Assembly: GCA_016788425.1 (NCBI GenBank)
Contig: JAEURQ010000002.1
Span: 310,001 to 374,000, forward strand
Length of the DNA: 64,000 nucleotides
Origin: Chthonomonas sp.
GTDB taxonomy: Bacteria; Armatimonadota; Fimbriimonadia; Fimbriimonadales; Fimbriimonadaceae
Direction: 5' to 3'
Shown here: piece by piece, positions 1-7,710 of the stretch
Numbering within the stretch: the first letter of the stretch is position 1
How the letters are laid out: every line of letters starts with the position of its first letter
Translations under genes and position numbers: made by a program
The notes under the pieces: generated by a model
The model's database searches: none
The model's input: only the letters and a program-made list of their open reading frames with translations
Told to the model about the DNA's origin: nothing

Positions 1-2
1 GG

Positions 3-425
3 GATTCGGTGCACCACCCGTTCACCGCGCCTAAGGCCGACGACATGCAGTATCTCGACAGCGACCCGGGCCGGGTGCGCGCCGACTGCTACGACATCGT
101 GTGCAACGGCGGGGAATGGGCCTCGGGCTCGATCCGGATCAATCGCCCGGATATTCAGGCGAAGATTTTTGACTTGCTCGGCATTGACGAAGCCACGCAG
201 CAAGCGCGGTTTGGCCACATTCTGGAGGCATTCCAATATGGCGCGCCGCCGCACGGCGGAATCGCCCCCGGCATCGACCGCTACATCATGCTGCTCTTGG
301 GCATCGAGAACATCCGCGACGTCATGGCCTTCCCCAAGATGGGCAACGGCTACGATCCGTTTATGGATGCGCCGAGCACCATTGATCCGATGCAGTGGGC
401 GGAACTCGGTTTACGGGTTACTTAA
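3..425 (+). CDS. aspS: Aspartyl-tRNA synthetase, C-terminal part (cut by window start)
   Basis: This is the last ~140 residues of a class II aminoacyl-tRNA synthetase that charges tRNA-Asp in the cytoplasm. The frame is open to the left edge, so the N-terminal anticodon-binding domain and motif 2 lie outside the window. Visible family marks are HHPFTAPK, the GGEWASGSIRI stretch (the family's G.E...GS.RI) and class II motif 3 as GIAPGIDRYIMLLLG, followed by the usual IRDVMAFPK tail and a stop at 423-425. AspRS rather than AsnRS is favoured by the HHPFTAPK and IRDVMAFPK wording. It converges with the minus-strand operon that ends at 458. Confidence 0.93.
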   Translation, partial: DSVHHPFTAPKADDMQYLDSDPGRVRADCYDIVCNGGEWASGSIRINRPDIQAKIFDLLGIDEATQQARFGHILEAFQYGAPPHGGIAPGIDRYIMLLLGIENIRDVMAFPKMGNGYDPFMDAPSTIDPMQWAELGLRVT

Positions 426-457
426 GCTTTTGAGGAGCGAAAAGTAAGACTGGACGG

Positions 458-961
458 TTATCGCCCGAGAGGAATCTCGGGCGAATAGTACATCCGGGTG
501 GTGAACCAGCGCACGAGCCCATAGGTGATAAAAACGCCCAGGGCGATGAGTAGCACCATGGAAAGTGTGCGGCTTTCCGAACGCCATCGCCACCCCTTGA
601 CGAACCCATAGCCGCAAATGAGCGCGCCGACGGTGAATCCCAGGTACAAAACGGGGCCGAGCGCGTGCGCGGAAAACGCCTGCGTCAGCTTGCCGTGCAA
701 GGTCGCGGTCCACGATGTCGTGAGGCCGCAACCGGGACAGGGTCGGCCGAACATCAGCACAGCCGCGCAGGGCGGCAATCCCAATTGCTGGTGCGTGCCG
801 TGGCCAACTGAACTTGGCGTGAGAATGATGCCGAACACCGTGATGCCCACCCAGAGCCAAAAAAAGAGGAACTGGCCGACCAGGTACTTGCGCGGCACGT
901 CGCGCTGCCACGAAACAAGCTCGCGGAACTCTATTCGCTCACGTTCGCCGGAATCACGCAT
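458..961 (-). CDS. DUF2752 family small membrane protein
   Basis: A 167-residue protein with the hallmark CPGCGLTTS motif (consensus CPxCGLTR) of the DUF2752 family, whose biochemical role is not established. At least three hydrophobic segments are visible: around residues 30-48 (FLFFWLWVGITVFGIIL), around 104-122 and around 135-152. The motif sits at the membrane edge after the first helix, as in the family. It is the last gene of a minus-strand operon and its start overlaps the end of truB by 31 bases, which implies translational coupling. The first Met is taken as the start because no other in-frame Met precedes the motif. The pairing with truB looks positional rather than functional. Confidence 0.75.
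   Translation of the reverse strand: MRDSGERERIEFRELVSWQRDVPRKYLVGQFLFFWLWVGITVFGIILTPSSVGHGTHQQLGLPPCAAVLMFGRPCPGCGLTTSWTATLHGKLTQAFSAHALGPVLYLGFTVGALICGYGFVKGWRWRSESRTLSMVLLIALGVFITYGLVRWFTTRMYYSPEIPLGR
461..484. other. Perfect 10-bp hairpin with GGAA loop between convergent genes
   Basis: Arms 461-470 and 475-484 are perfectly complementary and enclose the GNRA-type tetraloop GGAA. It covers the last codons of the DUF2752 gene, between two converging transcription units. There is no T-run on either side, so it is not a classical intrinsic terminator; it could protect 3' ends or work with Rho. Function is inferred only from position. Confidence 0.4.
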
Positions 962-1800
962 AGCGGTTGCATATGATACGGTGGCTGGACCTTGGCGATG
1001 CTGATGGTCGCCCCGGCGGTGTTGACCAACTGCACCAGGTCGCCGTCGATTGGCCTCGCTGCGCGCACTTCGCCGCCGTTGAGCACGAGCTTTTCTTGAC
1101 CTAGGTTGAGCATAAACTCGGGCACGTTCGAGAGCGCCTCGCGAATCGGAATCACTTCTTCGTCACGCACTTCCTCAAGCGGAGCGGCTTCTTCCAGCGT
1201 GAAATTGCCAACCACCGTGCGAGTGAGGCCCGTGAGGTACGCACCGCAACCGACGAGTTGCCCGAGATCGTGTGCCAGCGTGCGCACGTAGGTGCCGCCC
1301 GAACACTCGATGTAGAGGTGCGCTTTGCCCTCTTGCACCTCGACCAGATCGAACTTGTGGATCGTCACCGGGCGCGGCTCCCGTTCGATTTCCTGCCCTT
1401 GACGGGCGTAAAAGTAGAGCGGCTTGCCTTGACGCTTCACGGCGCTGAACATCGGCGGAATCTGCTGGATGGCGCCGGTGAGCGTCGGCAGGTGTTTGCG
1501 AATTAGCTCTTCGAGGTTGTCGGGCACGGGCGCGTTGCTGGTGACTTCGCCCTCCGCGTCCTGGGTGTTGCGAGTCTCGCCAAAGGTGACCTCGCACTCG
1601 TAAATCTTGGGTTCCAGAGGAAGATACTGCAGGAACCTGGTGGCATTCCCGATGGCGATGACGAGCACACCAGTGGCGAGCGGATCGAGGGTGCCCGCGT
1701 GGCCGACGCGCTTCGTTTGGAATCGTCGGCGCATGGCCGCGACCGCGTCGTGCGAGGTGATGCCGTGCGGCTTGTCGATTACGAGGATGCCGCTAAGCAT
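931..1800 (-). CDS. truB: tRNA pseudouridine(55) synthase
   Basis: TruB makes pseudouridine 55 in the T-loop of nearly all tRNAs. The 289-residue length is normal. The N-terminus shows the family start (GILVIDKPHGITSHD), and the catalytic block GHAGTLDPLATGVLVIAIG contains the nucleophilic Asp. CSGGTYVRTLAHDLG is the second conserved block, and a PUA-like C-terminal region follows. The gene overlaps the nrnA end by 22 bases. nrnA-truB adjacency is common in bacteria because both sit in the rbfA-truB region, but no rbfA is visible here: the upstream genes belong to a polyprenyl-sugar pathway. Confidence 0.95.
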   Translation of the reverse strand: MLSGILVIDKPHGITSHDAVAAMRRRFQTKRVGHAGTLDPLATGVLVIAIGNATRFLQYLPLEPKIYECEVTFGETRNTQDAEGEVTSNAPVPDNLEELIRKHLPTLTGAIQQIPPMFSAVKRQGKPLYFYARQGQEIEREPRPVTIHKFDLVEVQEGKAHLYIECSGGTYVRTLAHDLGQLVGCGAYLTGLTRTVVGNFTLEEAAPLEEVRDEEVIPIREALSNVPEFMLNLGQEKLVLNGGEVRAARPIDGDLVQLVNTAGATISIAKVQPPYHMQPLCVIPANVSE

Positions 1801-2759
1801 GCGCTAAGCACCTCCACCAGTTGCTCTTCGGCGGTGTCAATGTCCACCTCAAAGGTTACGCCCGCCGCGTTGCGGTGGCCGCCTCCGCCGAGCGGTCGCA
1901 GCGCGGTGGCTACGTCGAACGGCTCGCGTGAGCGCACGCTCGCGCGGACCTTGCGCTCCGGGCTGGGTTGCCGCAACAGCACCGCGATCTGCGCCGTATC
2001 GATGGACAGAAGTTCGTTGACCAGGCCCTCAGTGTTGTTCTCAATCGCGCCGATGGAGGCAAAATCTTCGGCGCGGAGCACGCTCATCGCCAGGCGGTTA
2101 TCGCGCAAGAGCTGCATGTTGTCGAGCGCTTTGCGCATCAGCAGCACGCCTTCGAGCGTTCTCTTGCCGAAGACTTCCTCGTTGATGCGGTTGAGTTCGC
2201 CGCCATGGGCCAGCAGGTCGGCGGCCATGGTGAGCGCCTCGGGCGTGGTGTTGCGGAACCGGAAGCTACCGGTGTCGGTCACGACGCCCGTGAGCAGCGC
2301 CGTCGCGAGTTTCGGCGTAAATTCCGCGCCCAGCTGCTTGAACAATCGGTAGAGAATCAGCGCCGTCGCGGGGGCGGTTTGGTCCACTATCCGCAGGTCG
2401 CCAATCTCGTCTTGCGGCACGTGGTGGTCCACCAGCAAAATCGAATCGGTCGCCATGACGGCGTCGTGGACTCGCCCAAGGCGGTCAAACGTGTTGAGGT
2501 CGAGAACCACCGCCACCTCGTGCTTGCGTCGGGTTTCGGTTTTGAGGCGGTCAATGCCGGGCATCCAGCGCAGATTCAACGGCGATTCGTTTTGGTTCAG
2601 CACCTCGTGCTTGATGCCGAGCTGATCGAGATAGAAGCTGACGGCAAGGGAAGACCCGATGGCATCACCATCCGGATTAAGGTGCGAAACAACGAGGACC
2701 GAGGATGCGGATTCTAACCGCGCGCGGAACTCCTCGGCGAGAAGGGGAAGGTCGTTCAA
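1779..2759 (-). CDS. nrnA: NrnA-type DHH phosphoesterase (oligoribonuclease / pAp phosphatase)
   Basis: This cytoplasmic enzyme degrades very short RNA oligonucleotides and in many bacteria also removes the 3' phosphate of pAp. The 326 residues carry the two-domain layout: a DHH domain with SHLNPDGDAIGSS, the D of VAVVLDLNTFDRLG, the signature LLVDHHVPQDE and TDTGSF, and then a DHHA1 domain ending in GGGGHRNAAG. All metal-binding Asp and His positions appear intact. Its ATG overlaps the stop of dprE1 (ATGA-type overlap), so it is the fourth gene of the ubiA operon. Confidence 0.93.
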   Translation of the reverse strand: MNDLPLLAEEFRARLESASSVLVVSHLNPDGDAIGSSLAVSFYLDQLGIKHEVLNQNESPLNLRWMPGIDRLKTETRRKHEVAVVLDLNTFDRLGRVHDAVMATDSILLVDHHVPQDEIGDLRIVDQTAPATALILYRLFKQLGAEFTPKLATALLTGVVTDTGSFRFRNTTPEALTMAADLLAHGGELNRINEEVFGKRTLEGVLLMRKALDNMQLLRDNRLAMSVLRAEDFASIGAIENNTEGLVNELLSIDTAQIAVLLRQPSPERKVRASVRSREPFDVATALRPLGGGGHRNAAGVTFEVDIDTAEEQLVEVLSACLAASS

Positions 2760-4132
2760 CTTCCTAAATGGTACCCGGAAGCCTCCACCAGCCCCAGCCG
2801 TCGCCCGAGTTGGGTGGCGAATCTGCCCTCCGGATCCCAGCGGCGCTTGACCTCGATGAACTCTTCGATGACATCTTGTCCGAGGCTCATGGCAAACTCA
2901 TCCGCGTTGAGCACGCGGTCTTTGGCCATGTAAAACTTGCCGCCGCACCCAATGACCATGCGCGTCAGCTCGGCGAGGTGCTCCTCCAATCTGGCGGAGT
3001 GCGGGAAGTCCATCGCCAAACTGACGCCATCGAGCGCCCAACTCAGCGGAACCTGGTCCGCGCGGTGCCGCTTGAGCACGGCCAAATGCGGCGTGAATCG
3101 GGCCGAGCGACACGTGTCGGCGATGAGCGGCAGAATCTCGCGGGCGTGCTCGCTCGGGATGAACACTTGATACTGGGCGAACCCGTGGCGATACACGCCG
3201 CGCCACTCGGGAATCGAATCGAGCAAGAAGTTGAAGTCGTTGAGCGACTGCCGAAACGCGTGCGGGTTGCGCTTCGTGAGCATGTACTTCGCGGCGTTGG
3301 TGAGGCGCACGCCAAACCGGTTGTTGAGGAGTCGCATCAGCGGAACGAGCTTGGCTTTGAGGCCGCTCGGAGCGCGCGCGGCATGTTGCAACGACGCCTG
3401 ATTCGGCTCGGATTCGTAAACCGCGCCATGGACAACGGCGCGTCCGTCGGGGTCGAACATGTCGATCCAACCCACGAGGTAATCAAAATCAATGGTCGGC
3501 GCGAGGAAGTCGTCGAGCGTCGCCAGCCAGTCTGGCGACCGCCAGCACGTGACCTCCAGGTTCCCAGAAACCACGCGATGAAGCTGCATCGTGACCTCGG
3601 TGATGACTCCAAGCAGGCCCGCCGAACTGATCATCCAGACCCAGTCGGGGTGGTCTGGCGTTAAAGTGACCGACTCGCCGTCGGCCTTGAGGACGGTGAT
3701 GCTGAGCGCGTGTTCGGCCAGGCTGCCCGCCGCGAAGTGATTTTTGCCGTGAATGTTCATCGCGAGCGCACCGCCGATGGTCACGTGAGCGGTGCCGCTC
3801 ACCACCGGCGGCCACCAGCCTTGCGGGAGCGCGGCGTCGGCGAGTTGGCGAATGGTGACGCCCGGCTCAAGCCTCACCACGCCGGACTCGGCATCGAACT
3901 CGAGAATCCGGTTCATCGCCGTCAGGTCGAGCGTAACCTGTTCGCGGTCGATGCTGGCATCACCGTAGCTTCGGCCCTGCCCGCGCAGGCACACCGTGCG
4001 CTCGGCTTCCGCGGCTAGAAATAACGCTTGCCGCACGTCCGCTTCCGAATTGACGAGCACCGTGTAGCTGTCGGCGATGTCCACCATGCCGTATCCGGCG
4101 TGGCGGGCGATCATCTCGTTCCGAAGGATCAA
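2756..4132 (-). CDS. dprE1: FAD-dependent oxidase of DprE1 type (decaprenylphospho-beta-D-ribose 2-oxidase)
   Basis: In mycobacteria DprE1 oxidises the 2-hydroxyl of decaprenylphosphoryl-D-ribose, the first half of epimerisation to the D-arabinose donor. The 458 residues match that family in length and order: an FAD-binding PCMH fold with LRGQGRSYGDASI, VSGTAHVTIGGALAMNIHGKNH (IHGKNH is a DprE1 hallmark) and SLAEHALSITVLKADGE, then the substrate domain. Near the C-terminus, FYMAKDR keeps the Lys equivalent to Lys418 of the M. tuberculosis enzyme. The benzothiazinone-target Cys387 position reads Ala in LAMDFP. The gene lies between dprE2 (upstream, 4-base overlap) and nrnA. A more distant alditol/lactone oxidase role is possible, but the dprE2 and ubiA neighbours argue for the Dpr pathway. 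Confidence 0.85.
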   Translation of the reverse strand: MILRNEMIARHAGYGMVDIADSYTVLVNSEADVRQALFLAAEAERTVCLRGQGRSYGDASIDREQVTLDLTAMNRILEFDAESGVVRLEPGVTIRQLADAALPQGWWPPVVSGTAHVTIGGALAMNIHGKNHFAAGSLAEHALSITVLKADGESVTLTPDHPDWVWMISSAGLLGVITEVTMQLHRVVSGNLEVTCWRSPDWLATLDDFLAPTIDFDYLVGWIDMFDPDGRAVVHGAVYESEPNQASLQHAARAPSGLKAKLVPLMRLLNNRFGVRLTNAAKYMLTKRNPHAFRQSLNDFNFLLDSIPEWRGVYRHGFAQYQVFIPSEHAREILPLIADTCRSARFTPHLAVLKRHRADQVPLSWALDGVSLAMDFPHSARLEEHLAELTRMVIGCGGKFYMAKDRVLNADEFAMSLGQDVIEEFIEVKRRWDPEGRFATQLGRRLGLVEASGYHLGS

Positions 4133-4842
4133 AGCTTGAGCCTCCGAAAGATGCCGCTAGGGATATTGCGGATGATCGTGAAAATGACTTTGTGGACCGG
4201 CGACAGGAACAATTCGCGGCCCGAATGCATGCCCGCGATCACTTTGCGGGCCGCAACCTCGACCGACATTTTCTTGATGTCGAGGTGCGCGGTCAGCGGA
4301 GTTTCCACCGGCCCGGGCTTGAAGGTGGTCACTTTGATCTGGGGCAGACGATTGCGCAGCGATTCTGTATAAGTATTGACGAAAGACTTGGATGCATTGT
4401 AAACGGGCTGACCCAAGCGCCCCCGTTCACCGGCGACGCTCCCAATCGCGATGATTGTCCCTTCACCGATCCGCGAGAACCGGGTCGCCGCCTCGTTGAG
4501 CCAGGCTACTGCGCCCATGCAGTTCACCTGAATCATGGAAGAATCCTTCTCAAAGTTGTATTCAGTGTGGGTGATGGCGGGCATCACTCCGGCGACATAG
4601 AAGACAGCGTCCAGCCCCCCAAGCTCCTGGGTCACTTGCAAGAAAAGTGCAGGAATCGCGGCGAAATCCGTAACATCATGCTCAAAAACTAGGCTGTCCC
4701 CGCCGAGCGCCATCATCGGCTCGACGTTGCGGGCGAGCAACGCCACGCGCCAGCCGGCTTCCAGCAGTTGGCGGGCGATTTCTAAACCCAATCCCGAGGA
4801 CGCGCCGACCACAATGGCGCGGGCTGGGTTGCGATCGAGCAT
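4129..4842 (-). CDS. dprE2: Short-chain dehydrogenase of DprE2 type (decaprenylphospho-D-erythro-pentosid-2-ulose reductase)
   Basis: An SDR-fold NAD(P)H-dependent reductase of 237 residues, expected to reduce the keto sugar made by DprE1 to decaprenylphosphoryl-D-arabinose. The nucleotide-binding motif is GASSGLG near residue 14. The catalytic Ser is in IAIGSVAGERG, and Tyr/Lys are in YNASKSF (YxxxK). A C-terminal hydrophobic tail (VIFTIIRNIPSGIFRRLKL) resembles the membrane-proximal tail of DprE2. The start is 4 bases after the ubiA stop and the end overlaps dprE1 by 4 bases, so the three genes form a tight operon. Taken alone SDRs are hard to assign; the context carries the call. Confidence 0.8.
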   Translation of the reverse strand: MLDRNPARAIVVGASSGLGLEIARQLLEAGWRVALLARNVEPMMALGGDSLVFEHDVTDFAAIPALFLQVTQELGGLDAVFYVAGVMPAITHTEYNFEKDSSMIQVNCMGAVAWLNEAATRFSRIGEGTIIAIGSVAGERGRLGQPVYNASKSFVNTYTESLRNRLPQIKVTTFKPGPVETPLTAHLDIKKMSVEVAARKVIAGMHSGRELFLSPVHKVIFTIIRNIPSGIFRRLKL

Positions 4843-4846
4843 GCCT

Positions 4847-5740
4847 CTATTTTGCCGCAGACATGAGAACGCCGATGTGGATGAATTTCATGCACGCCAT
4901 CGCGAGCACCATATAGAGCGCCACGCAAACCAGCAAAGGCTTGTCTTTCAGGAGCAGGGTTTCGGGTTCGCCGCCTTCGTCGTGACCAAACACGAGCGAA
5001 AGGTAGCGGAAGATCCCGAACAGCACGAACGGAATTGTGAGAATGAGGCTGGGGTGCGCGCGTCCGGTCGCCGATTCGATGACGTACACGCCGTAGCTCA
5101 GCGCGGCCAGGGTGGCGCTCATCACCACGAAGTAGTCCAGCAGCGGTTGCGAGTACCCACGCAACGCCGCGCGGGTTTCGGCCTCGGTGCTTTCGGGCAT
5201 CAGGTACTCGTGCCGCCGTTTGGCGAACGCAAGCAGCAGCGCCAGCGAGCCGGTGACAAACAGCAGCCAACCCGAGATCGCCACGCTGATGGCGAGCGCA
5301 CCGATCACGGCGCGTTGCACAAACGCAAGCGCGATGAACAAAGCATCGGCCACCGCGTAGCGTTTGACGAACCCGTTATACAGAAAGTGGATCGTGAGAA
5401 AAATGCCCAGCCCGATGACGGTGTTGCGGCCCAGAATCCACGCCACGCCAAAGCTCGCGACGAGCAAACCTCCAAACAGGGCCAGCGCGATCATTGGCGA
5501 CACCTCGCCGCTCGCCACCGGGCGGTTTTTCTTGACGATGTGGTTGCGGTCCGCTTCGGCATCCAGCACATCGTTGAGAGCGTAGGTCGCCGAGCTCGCC
5601 AAGCAGAGACAAACGAACGCCAGCAGCATCTGCACGGTCTTTTGGCCCGAGGCAAAGCTGCCAGTGAAGACCCACGCGGCGGTGGCCAAGAGATTCTTGG
5701 TCCACTGCTTGGGTCGCATTAAACGCAGGATCGGCGACAT
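4847..5740 (-). CDS. ubiA: UbiA-family prenyltransferase, decaprenyl-phosphate phosphoribosyltransferase type
   Basis: A membrane enzyme of 297 residues with about eight to nine hydrophobic helices. In mycobacteria the homologue moves 5-phosphoribose from PRPP to polyprenyl phosphate, which feeds DprE1/DprE2. The first Asp-rich motif NDVLDAEADRNH is followed by KKNRPVASGEVS. The second acidic region (HDEGGEPETLLLKDKPLLV) resembles the PEe.ll.D..L motif of this subgroup rather than the menaquinone or heme-O enzymes. It is the first gene of the operon and is divergent from glmS. No dedicated phosphatase or arabinosyltransferase is in the window. Confidence 0.82.
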   Translation of the reverse strand: MSPILRLMRPKQWTKNLLATAAWVFTGSFASGQKTVQMLLAFVCLCLASSATYALNDVLDAEADRNHIVKKNRPVASGEVSPMIALALFGGLLVASFGVAWILGRNTVIGLGIFLTIHFLYNGFVKRYAVADALFIALAFVQRAVIGALAISVAISGWLLFVTGSLALLLAFAKRRHEYLMPESTEAETRAALRGYSQPLLDYFVVMSATLAALSYGVYVIESATGRAHPSLILTIPFVLFGIFRYLSLVFGHDEGGEPETLLLKDKPLLVCVALYMVLAMACMKFIHIGVLMSAAK

Positions 5741-5810
5741 AATGAGGTTCTGTAAGAGAATCTTCGGCAGATTTGCCGTATGGATTGAGAGACGACGTCG
5801 TTACACCGTC

Positions 5811-5815
5811 AGGAG
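5811..5815 (+). promoter_or_regulatory. Shine-Dalgarno AGGAG deciding the glmS start
   Basis: AGGAG at 5811-5815 lies 11 bases before the ATG at 5827. It supports starting at MCGIAGY rather than at the in-frame ATG at 5773. It is one of the few clear ribosome sites at the head of a transcription unit in this window. Confidence 0.7.
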
Positions 5816-5826
5816 CCAGAAAGTTT

Positions 5827-7656
5827 ATGTGTGGAATCGCCGGATACGTAGGGAAGCGCAGTGCCATTGAAGTGGTGTACGACCAGCTGAAGAGGCTCGA
5901 ATATCGGGGCTACGACAGCGCCGGGATCGCCTACCTTCAGGACCAAGAAATCAGCGTGCTCAAGCGGGCGGGCAAACTCAGCAATCTCGGCGAGCTGGTG
6001 GACGAGAACCCCCGCAAAGCCCACCTCGCCATTGCTCACTCGCGTTGGGCTACGCACGGCGCGCCGACCGACCTCAACGCGCACCCGCACATGGATCAGT
6101 ACGAGCAGATCGCGATTATCCATAACGGGATCATCGAGAACTACCTCGACTTGAAAGAAGGCCTGATCGCCGACCACCACACGTTCCACAGCGAGACCGA
6201 TACCGAGGTCGCCGCGCACGTCATCGGCGAAGAGTATTCGGCGGGGGTGAGCCTGGAAGAGGCCGTCCGTCGCGCGGTGAAGAGGCTTCGCGGTGCCTAC
6301 GCGATGGTCGTCATTTCGCGCAAAGAGCCGGAAAAGATTGTCGCCGCTCGCTCGGCGAGTCCGCTCGTGATTGGCCTCGCTGAGAACGAAAACCTGCTCG
6401 CGAGCGACATTCCCGCGTTGCTGCCCTACACCCGCGAAGTCCTGATTTTGGAAGACGACAACGTCTGCATCCTCACGCCGGACGGCATTGAGGTGACCGA
6501 CCTCGACGGTCGCAAGGTCGCCTACGAGACGATGCACATTGACTGGGATGTGGACGCCGCCGAGAAGGGTGGATTTGAGCACTTTATGCTCAAGGAGATC
6601 TACGAACAGCCGGAAGTGATTCAGCGCGTGCTGGCCGGTCGGGTGGACGAAAAGAACCGCGTCCGCCTGGACCATGTCTACAGCGAGCACGTGTGGAACG
6701 AAGTCCAGCGGGTCAATATCATCGCCTGCGGAACCAGCTACAACGCCGGCCTCATGGCGAAGTACCTGTTCGAGCGGCTGCTGCGCATCCCCACGGACGT
6801 GTACTACGCGAGCGAATTCCGGTACGGACAACCGATTCTCGGCGAACAGTCGCTCTGCGTGTTCGTGAGTCAGTCCGGCGAAACCGCCGATTCGCTCGCC
6901 GCGCTCAAGCTTTGTCGCCAGCAACGGATGCGCACCATCGGCGTGGTGAATGTTGTTGGTTCGAGCATCGCCCGCGAATGCGACCGCACGATCCTGACCC
7001 AAGCCGGGCCCGAGATCAGCGTTGCCTCGACCAAGGCCTACACCGCGCAGGTGATCTCGCTGTTGCTGCTGGTCCTTCACGTGGCGCAGATCAAGGAAAT
7101 GCCCGGCGTGCGAGTGGAGCACATCGTGCGCGCCCTGCGAGAACTCAGCGGCAATGCCGTGAAGGTGTTGGAGCTAAATGACCAGATTCGGGCCATCGCC
7201 GAAGAGGCGCATATGGCAGAGCTTCTGTTCTTCCTTGGGCGCGGCGCGGATGCCTATGTGTCCCTCGAAGGTGCCCTCAAGATGAAGGAGGTGGCCTACA
7301 TTCCGACCCAGGAAGTGCCGGCCGGCGAAATGAAGCACGGCCCGCTGGCGCTCATCACGGACAAGGTTTACACCATCTTCGGGGCGACCGAAGAGCCGCT
7401 TCGCGACAAGCTCATCAGCAACATCAAGGAAGTCCAGGCGCGGAGCGGCAAGGTGATTGCCGTGACCACCGATGAAGACCAGCTTATGGAGCGCACAGTG
7501 GAGCACACGATCAAGATTCCGAGCGCGGGCTACAGCTTCCTCGACGCGATCACCAGCAACATCGTGCTGCAATTGCTGGCCTATCACTTCGCCCACCTTC
7601 GCGGCTGCGAGATCGATCAGCCGCGGAACCTCGCGAAGAGTGTTACGGTTGAGTAA
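5827..7656 (+). CDS. glmS: Glutamine-fructose-6-phosphate aminotransferase (isomerizing)
   Basis: GlmS makes glucosamine-6-phosphate from fructose-6-phosphate and glutamine, the entry to UDP-GlcNAc for peptidoglycan and polysaccharides. It has 609 residues. The start must be MCGIAGYVGKR, because Cys2 becomes the N-terminal catalytic nucleophile after Met removal; an upstream ATG at 5773 would block it. The GATase-II domain (residues 1-~230, with SRWATHG and NGIIENY) is followed by two SIS domains (ACGTSYNAG, VFVSQSGETADSLAALK, GRGADAYVSLEGALKMKE) and ends in LAKSVTVE as in the family. It sits just upstream of an exopolysaccharide locus, which needs the amino-sugar supply. No glmS ribozyme is visible in the short leader. 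Confidence 0.97.
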   Translation: MCGIAGYVGKRSAIEVVYDQLKRLEYRGYDSAGIAYLQDQEISVLKRAGKLSNLGELVDENPRKAHLAIAHSRWATHGAPTDLNAHPHMDQYEQIAIIHNGIIENYLDLKEGLIADHHTFHSETDTEVAAHVIGEEYSAGVSLEEAVRRAVKRLRGAYAMVVISRKEPEKIVAARSASPLVIGLAENENLLASDIPALLPYTREVLILEDDNVCILTPDGIEVTDLDGRKVAYETMHIDWDVDAAEKGGFEHFMLKEIYEQPEVIQRVLAGRVDEKNRVRLDHVYSEHVWNEVQRVNIIACGTSYNAGLMAKYLFERLLRIPTDVYYASEFRYGQPILGEQSLCVFVSQSGETADSLAALKLCRQQRMRTIGVVNVVGSSIARECDRTILTQAGPEISVASTKAYTAQVISLLLLVLHVAQIKEMPGVRVEHIVRALRELSGNAVKVLELNDQIRAIAEEAHMAELLFFLGRGADAYVSLEGALKMKEVAYIPTQEVPAGEMKHGPLALITDKVYTIFGATEEPLRDKLISNIKEVQARSGKVIAVTTDEDQLMERTVEHTIKIPSAGYSFLDAITSNIVLQLLAYHFAHLRGCEIDQPRNLAKSVTVE

Positions 7657-7697
7657 AAGTAGCGAAAATACCCTAGGGATTAGGGGAAAACCGCCAG

Positions 7698-7703
7698 TAT
7701 AAT
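7698..7703 (+). promoter_or_regulatory. -10 element TATAAT for the sugar transferase, leaderless spacing
   Basis: A perfect TATAAT ends 7 bases before the GTG at 7711, so transcription would begin at or next to the start codon. No good -35 is visible. The arrangement matches the other leaderless candidates in the window. Confidence 0.6.
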
Positions 7704-7710
7704 AGAAGGG

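Noticed and set aside
2768-3664. Long open frames opposite real genes (for example 2768-3664, 5809-7122, 19878-20430, 26485-27852, 32595-34166, 62562-63635)
   Set aside because: They mirror well-recognised genes (dprE1, glmS, trpF, purD, eno, amylase), have shadow-like compositions rich in Arg, His and Ala, and show no family motif. They follow from high GC at third codon positions.
5758-5826. glmS ribozyme or riboswitch upstream of glmS
   Set aside because: The space between ubiA and glmS is only about 86 bases and shows no conserved ribozyme core. GlmS ribozymes need about 150 bases.
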